A stretch of 64,000 nt of DNA from Ceratopteris richardii (lineage: Eukaryota; Streptophyta; Polypodiopsida; Polypodiales; Pteridaceae). Under the pieces are notes generated by a model. The model was not told where the DNA came from. It worked only from the letters and a program-made list of their open reading frames with translations, and made no database searches. Both the position numbers and the translations under genes were made by a program. Location: positions 248,001 through 312,000 of the forward strand of contig MU260054.1 in assembly GCA_020310875.1 (NCBI GenBank). The letters run 5' to 3'. Below are positions 1 to 9,994 of this stretch, one piece after another; position 1 is the first letter of the stretch, and every line of letters begins with the position of its first letter.

Positions 1-45
1 GCTTGCAATGTGTGAATTCCTTGGGAATCCTTGGATGGAACTTGA

Positions 46-140
46 TTGAGTACATCCTGCCAGTCCCATAGCTGGTCAGGGTACATCCTGCCAGGGTACA
101 TCCAGGGTACATCCTACCAGTCCCATAGCTGGTCAGGGTA
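46..140. repeat. Short tandem repeats in the 3' end of E
   Basis: A unit of about 32 bp containing GTACATCCTGCCAG and CATAGCTGGTCAGG occurs twice, with partial copies of the GTACATCC part between them. It lies just upstream of the purine tract of element E. Confidence 0.7.
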
Positions 141-157
141 CATTCCCGAGGGAGTTC

Positions 158-170
158 AAGGGGGGAAGAA
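158..170 (+). other. Polypurine tract of E
   Basis: An uninterrupted purine run (AAGGGGGGAAGAA) abuts the TGTAACA start of the LTR. This is the expected primer site for plus-strand DNA synthesis and fixes the orientation of E as plus. Confidence 0.75.
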
Positions 171-216
171 TGTAACATAATCCTGGTAGGAGATGGTTGA
201 ACCACACCCTAAGAGA

Positions 217-237
217 GAGGATTAGGAAGTAATCCTC
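217..237. other. Perfect hairpin in the LTR of E
   Basis: GAGGATTA (217-224) and TAATCCTC (230-237) are exact inverted copies with a 5-base loop. A further inverted pair, ATGGTTGA near 192 and TCAACCAT near 236, encloses it. Confidence 0.6.
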
Positions 238-250
238 AACCATGGCTTTT

Positions 251-310
251 GGGGCAAGTGGTTAGCCCATCACATTCCTAACCAAGAGGTTGTGAGTTCA
301 ATTCCTTACA
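251..310 (+). promoter_or_regulatory. tRNA-like A and B boxes inside the LTR of E
   Basis: GGCAAGTGGTTAG at 253-265 resembles a tRNA A box, and GTTCAATTCC at 296-305 fits the B box GTTCRANNCC completely. The spacing of about 43 bases is normal for a tRNA. The surrounding bases resemble the 3' half of a tRNA, but arm pairing is imperfect, so this is a tRNA-derived sequence and not a working tRNA gene. It suggests possible RNA polymerase III transcription from the LTR. Confidence 0.55.
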
Positions 311-2606
311 GGTGATCTCCTTGACATCGAAAGCATGGCCCTCTAGGAAATGTAGGTCTCATTTGCCTAGGCTGGGGTCTAGCGTTGGGGTTTGCATACA
401 TAACATTAGCATATTCGGTCTCCCAACTAGTTTCGCTTGGTTCTTCATAATAGTATGACTCATTGTGCTCAGGTGACTGCATGTAGTAAGCCTGTGGGCT
501 CTTGATATGTGTAGAGTCAAAACTATGATCACTTGGGTCACTTTTTGAAAGTGAGGATGTCACTGGCACTAAAGCTCTATTTAAATTTTCTTCTGCAGCT
601 GCATATTTCACTGGAATCACATTGGTAGGAGCAGGGGGTTGCTGTGCTAGGACGGGTTGAGGTCTTTGCTGCCCTTGATAGGGTTGTTGGGGCCTACCAT
701 ACTGTTGTTGCGGGTATTGGTTTTGGTATTTTCCTTGCTGTGGATATGGCTACGGATAGCTTTGTCTAACAGCTTTTTTGTTATATGGGCAATCTTGTGC
801 AGTGTGATTGGTGTATCTTCTTTCTATGGTGCAGTACTGGCTAGTAGGATTAACTTGGGGTTGAGCCATGATAGGGCACACACTAGCCATGTGGTCTCCT
901 CCACAGGTGTAGCATCGTTTTCCTAGGGCAAATCTTGGAATCTGCTAGAGACGCCTACTTTTCTGCGAGATCCTCAATAGATGTGGATTGCGAGGATGTG
1001 AGGCTAGTAGAGCTATCTGAATCTTTATAGATCTTTGAGAGCTCTAATTCCTCCCCTAGATTATCCTCAATATCTATGCACATGCGTACACATTCTTCTA
1101 TGGATCTAGGGTCCTTCAGGTATACATATGATCTCAGTTTGGTGCTCAACAATCCATCTAAAAATAAGTCCACTTGCTTGGCTGGAGTGGGTAACTCTAG
1201 AGCCAGGCATCTCTCTAGATATTGCCTTAATCTTCTGCCTGCGAGCCTCACTGTCTCTTGAGATGTTTGTTTGAAGCTGTATATCAGGGAGGATGTGTTA
1301 TGTCTTATGCCACTTTTAGAGAATTCGATAATGAATGCCTCTAGAAGTTGGTCTATGTTCCTAAACTGCCTCTCATTTAGTGGCTGAAACCATGCCAGGG
1401 CGGTGTTCTTGAGTGTCAGGCCAAAAGCATTGTATTGAGTAAACAAGTCTTCCACTTGTTCAGCTCTCAAAACTTGCCTAACTCCGCTACATGGTCGTAC
1501 GGATCTCATGTGCCATCGAAGCAATTCTTCATGGACTTAACCAGTTGTGTAGGCCTCAAGGTTCTAGCATGTTCTCTAGGCCTTGGGAGAGGAAATTCGT
1601 CGGTATTCCTTAGATTCCTAGGCTCTCTATATCTTTCCCTGTCCATTCTATCCGTCTCAGTCCTTGTTCTTTCTCTCCCAAGCGGGTTAGCAAGGCTCAT
1701 CTCAGGTCCCTCTCTACTCCGCTCTCGTTGTGTTCCAAATACCTGAGAGGTTCCTGCTCCTTGGTGACCATAAGACACATTGGATCGGGCAGGGGAAAGA
1801 TAAATTCGCCCTTCCAAGTGTAGATGTGTCTTCCATGTTCTTAGACCACAAAGATCCTCTCTGAAGCAACATCTAAATAGGTCACTTTGCCTGGGCTATC
1901 AGGATCTTTGAATTCATAATGGTAAGAGCTCCCCCTTCATTAGGCTTTTCCTGCTTATACCTCCAAAAAAAGCCTCATCTGTCTCTCGATTCATAAACAA
2001 TTCTATGCTCCTATTGTCCTGGAGAACTAACTGTGGAGTGATTATTCTTGTTAGGACCGACTTGCCTCGAGGGGTTTTTGGCTCTTTCCCTAAGTTTCCT
2101 TGCTCTATGTCACCCATTTGGGCCTCTGAGATTATGTTGCCAAATTCATATGTCTTTTCTGGTTGGCTAGTGACCACATCCATTGTCCCTTCTTTGTCTA
2201 TGTAGGAACCATTTTCGAACTTGACTATGGGGTGTTCTAGTCCAATGGGTTGACTCAGATTTTTAATTAGGACAACAGATCTTCGCTGTCCATCCTCATA
2301 GATGCGTGCACCTAGGCGGTTGGTCTGGATGTATTCCAATTGAGTCTTGTAGGGACCCTCAGGTCTTTCTAGGTATGCCACTCCTGAGCTACCTACCGGT
2401 TTTTCCATGTTGTATGACATCTCAGAGTCACTAGTTTCTGAGTCTAGAGCATAGGGGTAGTCGCTCAACTGCTGAGCCCAAGATCTGGTTGTATGGTTGA
2501 CACTAGCCTCGGATGATCTGACACTTTGACGGTCCCTCCCTAGATGTCTACCCGATCTCAGGTTCATATGCCCTTTGTACATTGCCGATTCTTTGACCCC
2601 AGTCAC
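311..2606 (-). pseudogene. gag: gag region of element A
   Basis: Minus-strand frames match the gag of G2: an N-terminal MNLRSGRHLG start followed by a serine-rich segment, a central capsid-like segment with the shared words LAGRR and FLDGLLSTKLRSYVYLK, a Q/Y/P-rich stretch, and zinc-knuckle remains near the 3' end. Gag would form the virus-like particle core and bind the element RNA. The copy is broken, with several interruptions, and its 3' end is displaced by element E. Confidence 0.8.
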
Positions 2607-3426
2607 TTGTTCCTTTTAAGTTCCTTTGGATGTGTTTTCTTGTTTTTAATTAAGGGTCATCAGGAGCACTTTAGTGTGTCGTACTTGATGTTCTGTGTCC
2701 GCCTAGTTTAAGTTCTTTTCCTTTAAGTTATCCCTTGACTGCAATTTAGACTATTCTTGGACTTGAGAAGTTAAAGGCTCTTCGAACTTGAGTATTCCTG
2801 TCGTACCTATATTCAAACAAGACAACTACTCGCACTTAGCCTATGCTAAGAATGGACTGAGGGGGTTAAGAGATGTTCCAACCTCAAGTCGCTCCTCCTT
2901 GCTATGCTTCTCTGCCCAGGAAGCAAGTTCCCAAGCCTGCACACAATGGCACTCGCTTTGATTTCTCCAAAAGCTCTCAATAATCCTGTAAGAACCCCAC
3001 GTTTAGCTTCAATTTCATCCTTCAATTGACAGACAATTTATTTCAGACACTTTTTAATTACCCTTGTTCCCCCTTTTGTATTGCTAAAAAATTTTCTCTA
3101 GAGCTCCCTTGGTGTACCTACCCCTCAGTGTGGCAACTTCAAAATATCATATCTGAAATCAACATATTATTCTTATAAAAAACAATTGAGGGCGTGTAGT
3201 ATATGCCACGAGCTTTCTGACAAGCCCTAGAGCTCAAAAAATGGATTTTGTATGAAAAAGTTATGACCGTTCAGGGTTTAGGAGGTTAAACAGACAAACA
3301 GACCTTTCAGGAGTTTTAATGCATTTTTCTAGGGCCTTTGTAAATGTATGAGTATTTGAGTATGCAAACATGCCCAAAATTTAACCAAATATTCCAAAAA
3401 TTTACCCCCTTATTTTTTGCCAAAAC

Positions 3427-4060
3427 TGTCTGTCTATCGCGATAGACGGTGTCTATCACGATGGAGTGGTCTGTCGCGATAGATGGGTCTGTCGCGATAG
3501 ACGGTGTCTGTCGGGTCTGTCGCGATAGACGATGCCTGTCGCGATAGATGGGTCTGTCGCGATAGATGGGTCTGTCGCGATAGACGGTGTCTGTCACGAT
3601 AGAGTGGTCTGTCGTGATAGACGGTGTCTGTCGCGATAGAGTGGTCTGTAGCGATAGAGTGGTCTGGGTGTCTGTCGCGATAGAGTGGTCTGTCGCGATA
3701 GATGGTTTCTGTCGCGATAGAGTGGTTTGTCACGATAGAGTGGTCTGTCGTGATAGATGGGTCTGTCGTGATAGATGGGTCTGTTGCGATAGACGGGTCT
3801 GTCATGGTCTGCTGTTTGTTGCGATAGACGGTGTCTGTCGTGGCCTGCTATCTGTCGCGATAGATGGTGTCTGTCGCGATAGAGTGGTCTGTCGCGATAG
3901 ATGGTGTCTATCGCGATAGACTGTCTATCATGCTTTTTGGTCTGTCGCGATAGACGGTGTCTATCGTCTGTCGTGGGTCTCTGTCTGTCGCAATAGAGTG
4001 GTCTGTTGCGATAGACGGTGTCTGTTGCGATAGACTGTGTCTGTTGGGATAGACTGAAAA
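3427..4060. repeat. Tandem array of TCGCGA-centred units
   Basis: Roughly thirty units of about 18-20 bp, of the type GTCTGTCGCGATAGACGG, follow one another with variable spacing. Many units are near-palindromic; the one at 3432-3447 (GTCTATCGCGATAGAC) is a perfect 16-bp palindrome. Both strands stay partly open because the period is often a multiple of three, which produces spurious ORFs rich in DRDR or IATD repeats. Confidence 0.9.
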
Positions 4061-4153
4061 AACGCAAATTTTTTAGAAACTTCTAGTGATTTGGAGTGCC
4101 CTAGTGGTGTGGGTTATCGTGCCAAGCATGCATTCAAAAATTACTAAATTTTT

Positions 4154-4173
4154 CTGTCTGTCGCGACAGACAG
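4154..4173. repeat. Perfect 20-bp palindrome beside the array
   Basis: The 20 bases are their own reverse complement, centred on TCGCGA, and lie about 100 bp on the primer-site side of the array. They share the array core with different flanks. Confidence 0.85.
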
Positions 4174-4512
4174 AGGTCGTCGTCTCAGGACCTATGCAGA
4201 GTCTGTCGTACCTGCGCAAGCTGCTAGAGATGGTGGTAAAACTAGTTCCTGCAGCAAAAGCTCAAAAAACACACAAAAACAGATAGCATGCAAGCTCTCT
4301 CTCGCTCTCTCTCACAAATGAAATGAGGAAAATGAGGTGGGGAGTGGAATAATACCAAAAACTGAAATTTTTTTGTGAAGATGGAGATGGAGGTGGGAGA
4401 TGGTGAGGATGATGATGGTGATAGAAAAATAAGGAATAGAAAGGATATTACCTATGACTCCAATGTCTCAAATCTACGTCTTACCATCACACGCTCGTTC
4501 TCGAAGCTATCT

Positions 4513-4529
4513 CCCCGGCAACGGCGCCA
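4513..4529 (-). other. Primer binding site, tRNA-Asp, element A
   Basis: On the plus strand the 17 bases read CCCCGGCAACGGCGCCA, the 3' end of plant tRNA-Asp(GUC) including CCA. The site lies seven bases from the LTR. tRNA-Asp priming is typical of Athila-type gypsy elements. Confidence 0.85.
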
Positions 4530-4536
4530 AATTTGG

Positions 4537-5133
4537 TGTCACTCTAGCACAATGGTGAGTACCAACGTGAGGAGATCCACCTCATAATTGTCAATCCGTG
4601 GAGACGTCAGGACTAGTATGAAGAATATGAGCAAGTGATGACACAAGTGTGTGAGTGAGAAGCACACAAACATGCACACACATACACACACACGCGCACA
4701 CAAGGCAAGAACAAGGAGAGGAACAATGGAGTTCTTTGCATTAGTCAAAAAGTCTCTTACATAAGCTCAATTCATAAACAATCTAACCCCAAAAATGAGC
4801 TCTCTAGCTCTTTTTATAGTTTTCTAACTAGCTTTGGTCTTGTCCAGACCTAGTGTCCGGCCTAGTTAAAAATTAGGTTCTAGAGCCTATTTGAAGGCTC
4901 AAACGGAGTCTAAAAATTATGAAAATTGATAATACTCCACAAGTTCGAGGACTCCTCGGCTTGAACAAAATGGAGTCTATTCTACCAAAAACGGAATTTA
5001 CAATGTTTGTGTAGTGATTAAAATCACTTGAGTTGTAAATGGTCCATGGAAAAAATGATTAGGCTTTGTTGCCGTATTGTGCATGACTGCTCCGTTGTGC
5101 TAGTATGCTCTTCATCTGACTTGTATGCCAACA
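4537..5133 (-). repeat. 5' LTR of element A (597 bp)
   Basis: On the plus strand it starts TGTCACTCTAGC and ends GCCAACA. It shares with the G1, G2, G3 and G0 LTRs the CA-rich tract, the block GTGTCCGGCCTAGTT and a TATA box (minus strand CTATAAAAAG, 4810-4819). The right end is confirmed by the pyruvate kinase homology that begins at 5134. Confidence 0.85.
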
Positions 5134-5425
5134 ACCATCATTGCTCTTGTTTCACCTCTAGTCAACACCATTATTAGTCAAGCATTGATGTTGTTTGCAG
5201 TTCGCACTGAAGATGATGCAAGACTTTCTACTATACTCATTGGTAGTGGAACTGACATCATTACTTGCTTGAAAATTGTATTGTAATTCAGAGAAGACTC
5301 TATCTCTAAACATAATTGTGCCATGATCTTTATAACAAGCTCAAGATAAGGACCAACAACACTCTTGCTAGATTGACATGGGTCTTCCATGGATTGACCA
5401 TATACTTTGGCCTATATCCTTGTAG
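5134..5425 (-). pseudogene. Pyruvate kinase C-terminal fragment, copy 1
   Basis: The minus-strand translation holds words typical of the pyruvate kinase region after the active-site domain: a degenerate AYPELA, a MAQLCLE-type helix, and SLASSSVRTANNINA, which matches the plant form ESLASSAVRTAN. Pyruvate kinase makes pyruvate and ATP from phosphoenolpyruvate and ADP in glycolysis. Only about 95 codons are present, the end being displaced by element A, and the catalytic parts are absent. It is therefore a pseudogene fragment. Copy 2 at 6843-7434 extends further and supports the identification. Confidence 0.75.
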
Positions 5426-5914
5426 CACAATAAGTGTGAGGTACACGAACCTCTAAATCATAGCTTCTTACCTTATTGCTAGAGTGGCCAAGGCATTAGA
5501 GTAAAGGTAAATGTGAAGGGGAGGGCATGCACAGAAATAAACCCTACATATACACAAATTCCTCACACAGACCACTGATCGAGCGAGTTTCATTTCTTTT
5601 CCATGAAAAACTTGCTGAGATGGTAGTTGAAGTTTTTCCTCTCCTTTCAGCAGAGAAGTCACCTCCAAGTCCTCTGTATTTTAATCACAAATAATAATAT
5701 TTTAACGACCTGAATGAGGCAACCTCTCTCTAAGGTAACTCAAGATTCAGATACTCTTCTTAAATGACATCACTGTAACTCCTTGGCCTTCAATAGAAGT
5801 ACTGATTTTTTCAGAGAGTTTTTTTTATGATCCATCAACCTTGATCAACATATTGGGAGGACACCTCTTTCATGCTACTTCCAAAACCTCAGATAACAAA
5901 TGAAACCTTCTAAG

Positions 5915-6232
5915 TTCTACTATGTTCTTTCTTCCAAAGCTCAAGATCAATAAGCACCTGCATTACTTCGTCTGCAACCTTCTTGATCATGGCTCTTCTA
6001 TCAATCCCTTGTTGGTCTATGAAGTTGAACTATGTTAACTCTTCCATGCGCAAGGTGTCCCCAGCAAATTCTTTCTGCATACTGGTAGGTCTATGGGAAC
6101 GAGGTACGCTAACACCATGAGTGTCTTGTAAAGATGAAGCCAAGGCCATTCCTTGATCATATCAAGCATGTTTCAAATGACTTGAATAATCCTCGCATAC
6201 TCTTCCAATTGGAATGCTGCTTCTGCAGAGGT
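5915..6232 (-). pseudogene. ENTH-domain (epsin-like) fragment, copy 1
   Basis: In one minus-strand frame the words EEYARIIQVI, WPWLHLYKTLMVLAYLV and, after a frame change, FNFIDQQG align with the ENTH domain pattern EYQLIM..W, NWRHVYKALTVLEYLV and FQYIDSSG. ENTH proteins bind phosphoinositides and act in clathrin vesicle formation. The conserved Trp after IIQVI is a TGA stop here, and a frameshift follows AYLV. About 100 codons remain. The match is by eye and could be overturned by a profile search. Confidence 0.55.
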
Positions 6233-6394
6233 ACAGTAAACACAACGATAAAGGCCCTAGTAAGGGATTTCCTAGAAACAAAACAATCAACTGAAAAGAA
6301 TGTGTCTTTGTCGAGATGAAGGATGAAAAGGATTTCCCTCTCCCCCTCTCTTTCTAAGCCATCAATAGCAGCAGCCTGATCATTTGTACTAGAA

Positions 6395-6765
6395 GTACTT
6401 GCAACTCTCCCTCTCTCTATGCATTACAACTCGATCACCAGCCATCACCGCCTTCTGCTCCTCTTCTCTCTGTCTCTCTCAATCTCTCTCTCTCTCTCTC
6501 AATCTCTCTCTCTCTATCTATCTATCTCTACCTCTATCTCTCTCTATGTTACAATGCGATCACCAACCATCACCGCCTTTTGCTTCTCTTATCTCTCTCT
6601 CTCTCTCTCTCCTGGTCTCTCTCTCTCCCCCTCTCTCTCTCCCTCTCTCCCTCTCTCTCCCTCTCTCTCTCTCTCCCTCTCTCTCTCTGTCTATCTTGTG
6701 TCGTGTGCAATAGTTATGTGACCATCTGCCAAGGTCTCTCCCTCTCTCTCTCATTCTCTCTCTAC
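6395..6765. repeat. CT-rich microsatellite block
   Basis: Long (CT)n and (CTCTCC)n runs are interspersed with two or three copies of a short block containing ATCACCAGCCATCACCGCC, the same block found at the end of copy 2 near 8475. The Leu/Ser-rich ORFs here are an artefact of the repeat. Confidence 0.9.
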
Positions 6766-6842
6766 ATTGCAGGATCGATGTTCTCTTTTTTTTAAAACCA
6801 TCAGCGGTTCTTCTAATCACTATTGTGTCACATCAATTCTCT

Positions 6843-7434
6843 ATCATTAACTGCAGCACCCGAAAACCTCAAAGGCATATAGATGCTTACTGATGTCTGT
6901 CACTCAGATGAGTTCTCTCCAGCTGTTGCATAGGTTTTTAATCGTGGTCACCTTCATTGACGAGATCAAAATAGCAGCAATATACTAAGTATCAATGGCC
7001 CTTGTAGATCCCTTAGACAGAATGGGCATCATCCCTCTCTACATTAAACAGTGTTTTGTAGGTGTATCCTCATTGCACTACCAAGTGATACCATTTGATG
7101 TCACATCTTTATAGTATGGGAATTGAAGGCCTTTATTTTGCTACCGTCATTGGTCTTGTTTCACCTCTAGTGAGCACCATTATTAGTGAAGCATTGATGT
7201 TGTTTGCAATTCGCACTGAAGATGAGGCAAGAATTTCTACTATACTCAGTGATAGTGGAATTGACATCATTACTTGCTTAAAAATTGTATTGTAATTCAG
7301 AGAAGACTCTGTCTCTAAACATAATTGTGCCATGGTCTTTATAGCAAGCTCAGGATAAGCACCAGCAACACTCTTGCTGGATTGACATGGGTCTTGCATG
7401 GATTGACCATATGCTTCGGCCTATATCCTTGTCA
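6843..7434 (-). pseudogene. Pyruvate kinase C-terminal fragment, copy 2
   Basis: The minus strand reads, in order, AEAYGQSM, SVAGAYPELAIKTMAQLCLE, SSLNYNTIFKQ, SSSVRIANNINASLIMVLTRG and then VAK, RPSIPIL, and further on NEDTPTKHCLM and RGMMPILSKGSTRAIDT. These align in order with the C-terminal third of plant cytosolic pyruvate kinase (AAGAYPE.., SSAVRTAN, VVLTRGGTTAKLVAKYRPS, DETPARHSLVYRGLIPLL). The Tyr of AKYRP and other positions are stop codons (TAA after VAK, TAG after HCLM), so it is a dead copy. The family's natural end lies near 6850. The N-terminal catalytic barrel is missing. Confidence 0.8.
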
Positions 7435-8515
7435 CACAATGAGTGTGAGATACACGAACCTCTAACTCATAGCTTGTTACCTTATTGCTAGAGTGGCCAA
7501 GGCATCAAAGTAAAGGTAAACATGAAGGGGAGGGCATGTGCAAAAATAAACCCTGCATATACACAAATTCCTCACACAGACCATTGATCGAGCGAGTTTC
7601 ATTTCTTCTCCATGAAAAACTTGTTGAGATGGTGGTTGAAGTTTTTCCTCTCCTTCCAGCAGAGAAGTCACCTCCAAGTCCTCTGTATTTTAATCACAAA
7701 TAATGTTATTTTAACGACCTGAGTGAGGCAACCTCTCTCTGAGGTAACCGAAACTTCAAATACTCTTCTTAAATGGTATCATTGTAACTCCCTAGCCTTC
7801 AATAGAAGTACTGATTTTTTCAGAGAGCTTATTTGATGATCCATCAACCTTGATCAACATCTTGGGAGGACACCTCTTTCATGCTACTTCCAAAACCTCA
7901 GATAACAAATGAAACCTTCTAAGCTCTACTATGTTCTTTCTTCCAAAGCTCAAGATCAATAAGCATCTGCATTACTCTGTCTGCAACCTTCTTGATCATG
8001 GCTTTTCTATCAATCCCTTGTTGGTCTATGAAGTTGAACTATGTTAACTCTTCCATGCGCAAGATGTCCCTTCCACATAGTGGTAGGTCTACGGGTAATG
8101 AGGTACGCTAACACCATGAGTGTCTTGTAAAGATGAATCCAAGGCCATTGCTTGATCATATCAAGCATGTTTCAAATGACTTGAATAATCCTGGCATACT
8201 CTTCCAATTGGAATGTTGCTTCTCAGAGGTAAAAACAAAACAATCAACTAAAAAGAATGTGTCTTTGTGGGGATGAAGGATGAAAAGGATTTCTCTCTCC
8301 CCCGTCTTTCTAAGCCATCAACAGCAGCAGCCTGATCATTTGTACCAGAAGTATTTGTGGGGATGAAGGATGAAAAGGATTTCTCTCTCCCCCTCTCTTT
8401 CTAAGCCATCAACAGTAGTAGCCTGATCATTTGTACCAGAAGTACTTGCAACTCTCTCTCTCTACGTCACAACTTGATCACCAGCCATCATCGCCTTTTG
8501 CTCCTCTCTCTCTCT
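7143..8515. repeat. Direct repeat copy 2 (host-derived segment)
   Basis: It matches 5134-6480 in the same orientation. Within it a segment of about 85-90 bp (GGGGATGAAGGATG to ACCAGAAGTA) is itself duplicated in tandem at about 8264-8355 and 8356-8445. Copy 1 has a stretch near 6235-6285 that copy 2 lacks. Confidence 0.85.
7919..8226 (-). pseudogene. ENTH-domain (epsin-like) fragment, copy 2
   Basis: This is the second copy of the ENTH fragment, with the same order of words on the minus strand (EEYARIIQVI, WPWIHLYKTLMVLAYL, FNFIDQQGIDRKAMIKKVAD). The Trp-to-stop change is shared with copy 1, so the sequence was already dead before the duplication. In both copies the ENTH fragment lies upstream of the pyruvate kinase fragment on the same strand, with about 500 bp of unrecognised sequence between. 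Confidence 0.55.
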
Positions 8516-9990
8516 CTCCGGATCATACGTACTTGTAGAGAAGCAATAGAAAAAAACCAATATTACTTAATACATATATATACATACGTAGACACTCGTA
8601 CGAGTCATGCATGCATGTAGTTAACTAATACCTATCACACACTATTACATGCATACTAAAAAGCTAACTAGTGTGCAGTTAGAATTAGACTAGTACTTCC
8701 TCTTCAACATATTCACGTATATTTCTAGTATTAAAAGGTATTTTTAAGCATATATCTACTATATCATATAATTAAGTAGTAGAAGTTATTTTAATTATTA
8801 ATTTAACTCAGCTCCTTCATTTATATATTAAATATATATTAGTTAAACATATATATATATATATATAATAAATAAATATATATATATATATATATATTAT
8901 TTACCCATATATATATACTAACCATATGCATGGATTACTTATTTATATAAAGTTAATATTTATTAACTATATATAGATATATTAGGCTATATATTTTTAA
9001 TATAGATTATAACATGAAATAAATCAAAGGTTTATAAACACACATATACACATGGTTCTAAATAAACACATGGTTGTAAATACGTGCTTAGGATAAAGTA
9101 TCCCTTGTAATATTCTAAGGAGAGTAATTACATAAGTTTAGGATGATTTTAGTGTAACTTATAGAGACATACTCATAATAGTAGGCACATATATAATAGA
9201 AACATCATACTAAAAGCCCATACAAAATGAGCCTCTTAAAATAGGAGATAATGAAGAACCATAAGATTGAATAACTTGAGAAATAGGGATAAACACATAT
9301 CTAAACACAATTGTTCATAGCTATTTAGCAACATGAATATATTTAGGTAGACAAGTATAGGTATACAAGAGTAGGAACTTAATTGGACACACATACATAT
9401 ATACCTATCTTTCACATCTACATGAATTCACACATGCATAAACACAAGCATATTGATCCACAAACAATTCAATACATTGTTACCCTTGTATTCAACATCA
9501 ATGCCCATGCATACATATGGCACATACACATAAGCATGCTTACTTCTTATTCATAAGGCTTGATTATATTCAACTACATATGACTTCATAAACTTAAGGA
9601 TTTCAGATAATGAGATCTTTGCTTAGTTCAACTCTTCATGGTTTTGTTGCCTGTAGGTACTAAAGAGAGATTAGTCAAGTCAAAGAAATTAATCAAAAAA
9701 AAATTGAGAGAGGTAAAAGTTAAACATCTTGAAATCAAAATGTTTTTATTTTTCTGCATGTTAATTTGTATGTGGAAATCTCTCCAACAACATCTGTCCA
9801 CCACTATGACCCATCCTTCATCCCACACGGATGAGGCTTTCTTTTTCCTTCTCTTCCGAAGCACAAGCCCATTGCATTTGACGATCGACCACTCATGCAA
9901 GGCACCTAGCATGCAGAAGCCGCTTGTCAGATAAGGATGATGCACGCACACGCACACATGCATGTGGGGCCTAATCCAACCTCATACACC
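8516..9990. other. AT-rich stretch without a recognised gene
   Basis: The stretch is rich in A, T and short ACACATA or TATATA runs. The overlapping frames of about 100 aa near 9630-9960 on both strands have no recognisable motif and mutually exclusive readings, so I do not call a gene. Nothing else is visible. Confidence 0.6.
8838..8902. repeat. (TA)n microsatellite
   Basis: Two runs of alternating T and A are separated by ATAATAAATAAA, within a wider AT-rich stretch. Confidence 0.85.
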
Positions 9991-9994
9991 ATGT

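Larger units (their letters stand above)
1..310 (+). mobile_element. 3' end of LTR retrotransposon E
   Basis: The stretch 1-170 is the 3' internal end of an element lying mostly left of the window, followed by a purine tract and a 140-bp LTR at 171-310. The junction at 310/311 cuts directly into the gag gene of element A, whose homology to the gag at about 45090 starts at 311, so E is inserted in A. No coding region is visible in the part seen, so the superfamily cannot be assigned. The short LTR would suit a small non-autonomous element or a copia element. Confidence 0.7.
171..310 (+). repeat. 3' LTR of E (140 bp)
   Basis: It starts TGTAA and ends TTACA, a 5-bp terminal inverted repeat, directly after a polypurine tract. 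The right end is set independently by resumption of gag homology at 311. Inside lie a perfect 8-bp hairpin at 217-237 and a tRNA-like Pol III promoter at about 251-310. Confidence 0.75.
2607..4512 (-). other. Long untranslated leader of element A
   Basis: Between the primer site and gag lies about 1.9 kb with no credible coding frame. It has three parts in element order: an LTR-proximal part resembling the leader of G2 (about 4375-4512), a palindromic tandem array (3427-4060), and a gag-proximal part with a block conserved in G2 (about 3250-3310). Long leaders are common in large plant gypsy elements. Confidence 0.7.
311..5133 (-). mobile_element. Ty3/gypsy element A, 5' half
   Basis: Read on the minus strand: LTR (5133-4537), tRNA-Asp primer site, long leader with a tandem array, then gag up to the point where E is inserted. 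It is the same group as G1-G3: the gag matches G2 gag through its length, and the leader shares a conserved block (about 3250-3310 here, 47480-47550 in G2). The right LTR end cuts a pyruvate kinase pseudogene at 5133/5134, so A was inserted into that host-derived DNA. Pol lies outside the window. The element is broken, with several interruptions, and older than G2. Confidence 0.85.
5134..6480. repeat. Direct repeat copy 1 (host-derived segment)
   Basis: This segment matches 7143-8515 in the same orientation with high but imperfect identity. It contains a pyruvate kinase fragment and an ENTH fragment, both on the minus strand. Its left part is cut by insertion of element A. Its right end grades into CT microsatellite. 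Confidence 0.85.

Noticed and set aside
251-310. Functional tRNA gene
   Set aside because: The A and B boxes fit, but acceptor and anticodon arms do not pair and the sequence ends with the LTR.
3427-4060. Open frames with DRDR or IATD repeats on both strands
   Set aside because: They are by-products of a short-period tandem array. The frames overlap on both strands and have no start context or domain.
3427-4060. CRISPR array
   Set aside because: The repeats are adjacent or nearly so, with no unique spacers of constant length, and the context is a plant retrotransposon leader.
6395-6820. Leu/Ser-rich and Arg/Glu-rich frames
   Set aside because: They come from CT microsatellite read in several frames.
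9628-9963. Small host gene of about 100 codons
   Set aside because: Overlapping frames of equal length exist on both strands, neither with a motif or homologue I recognise.
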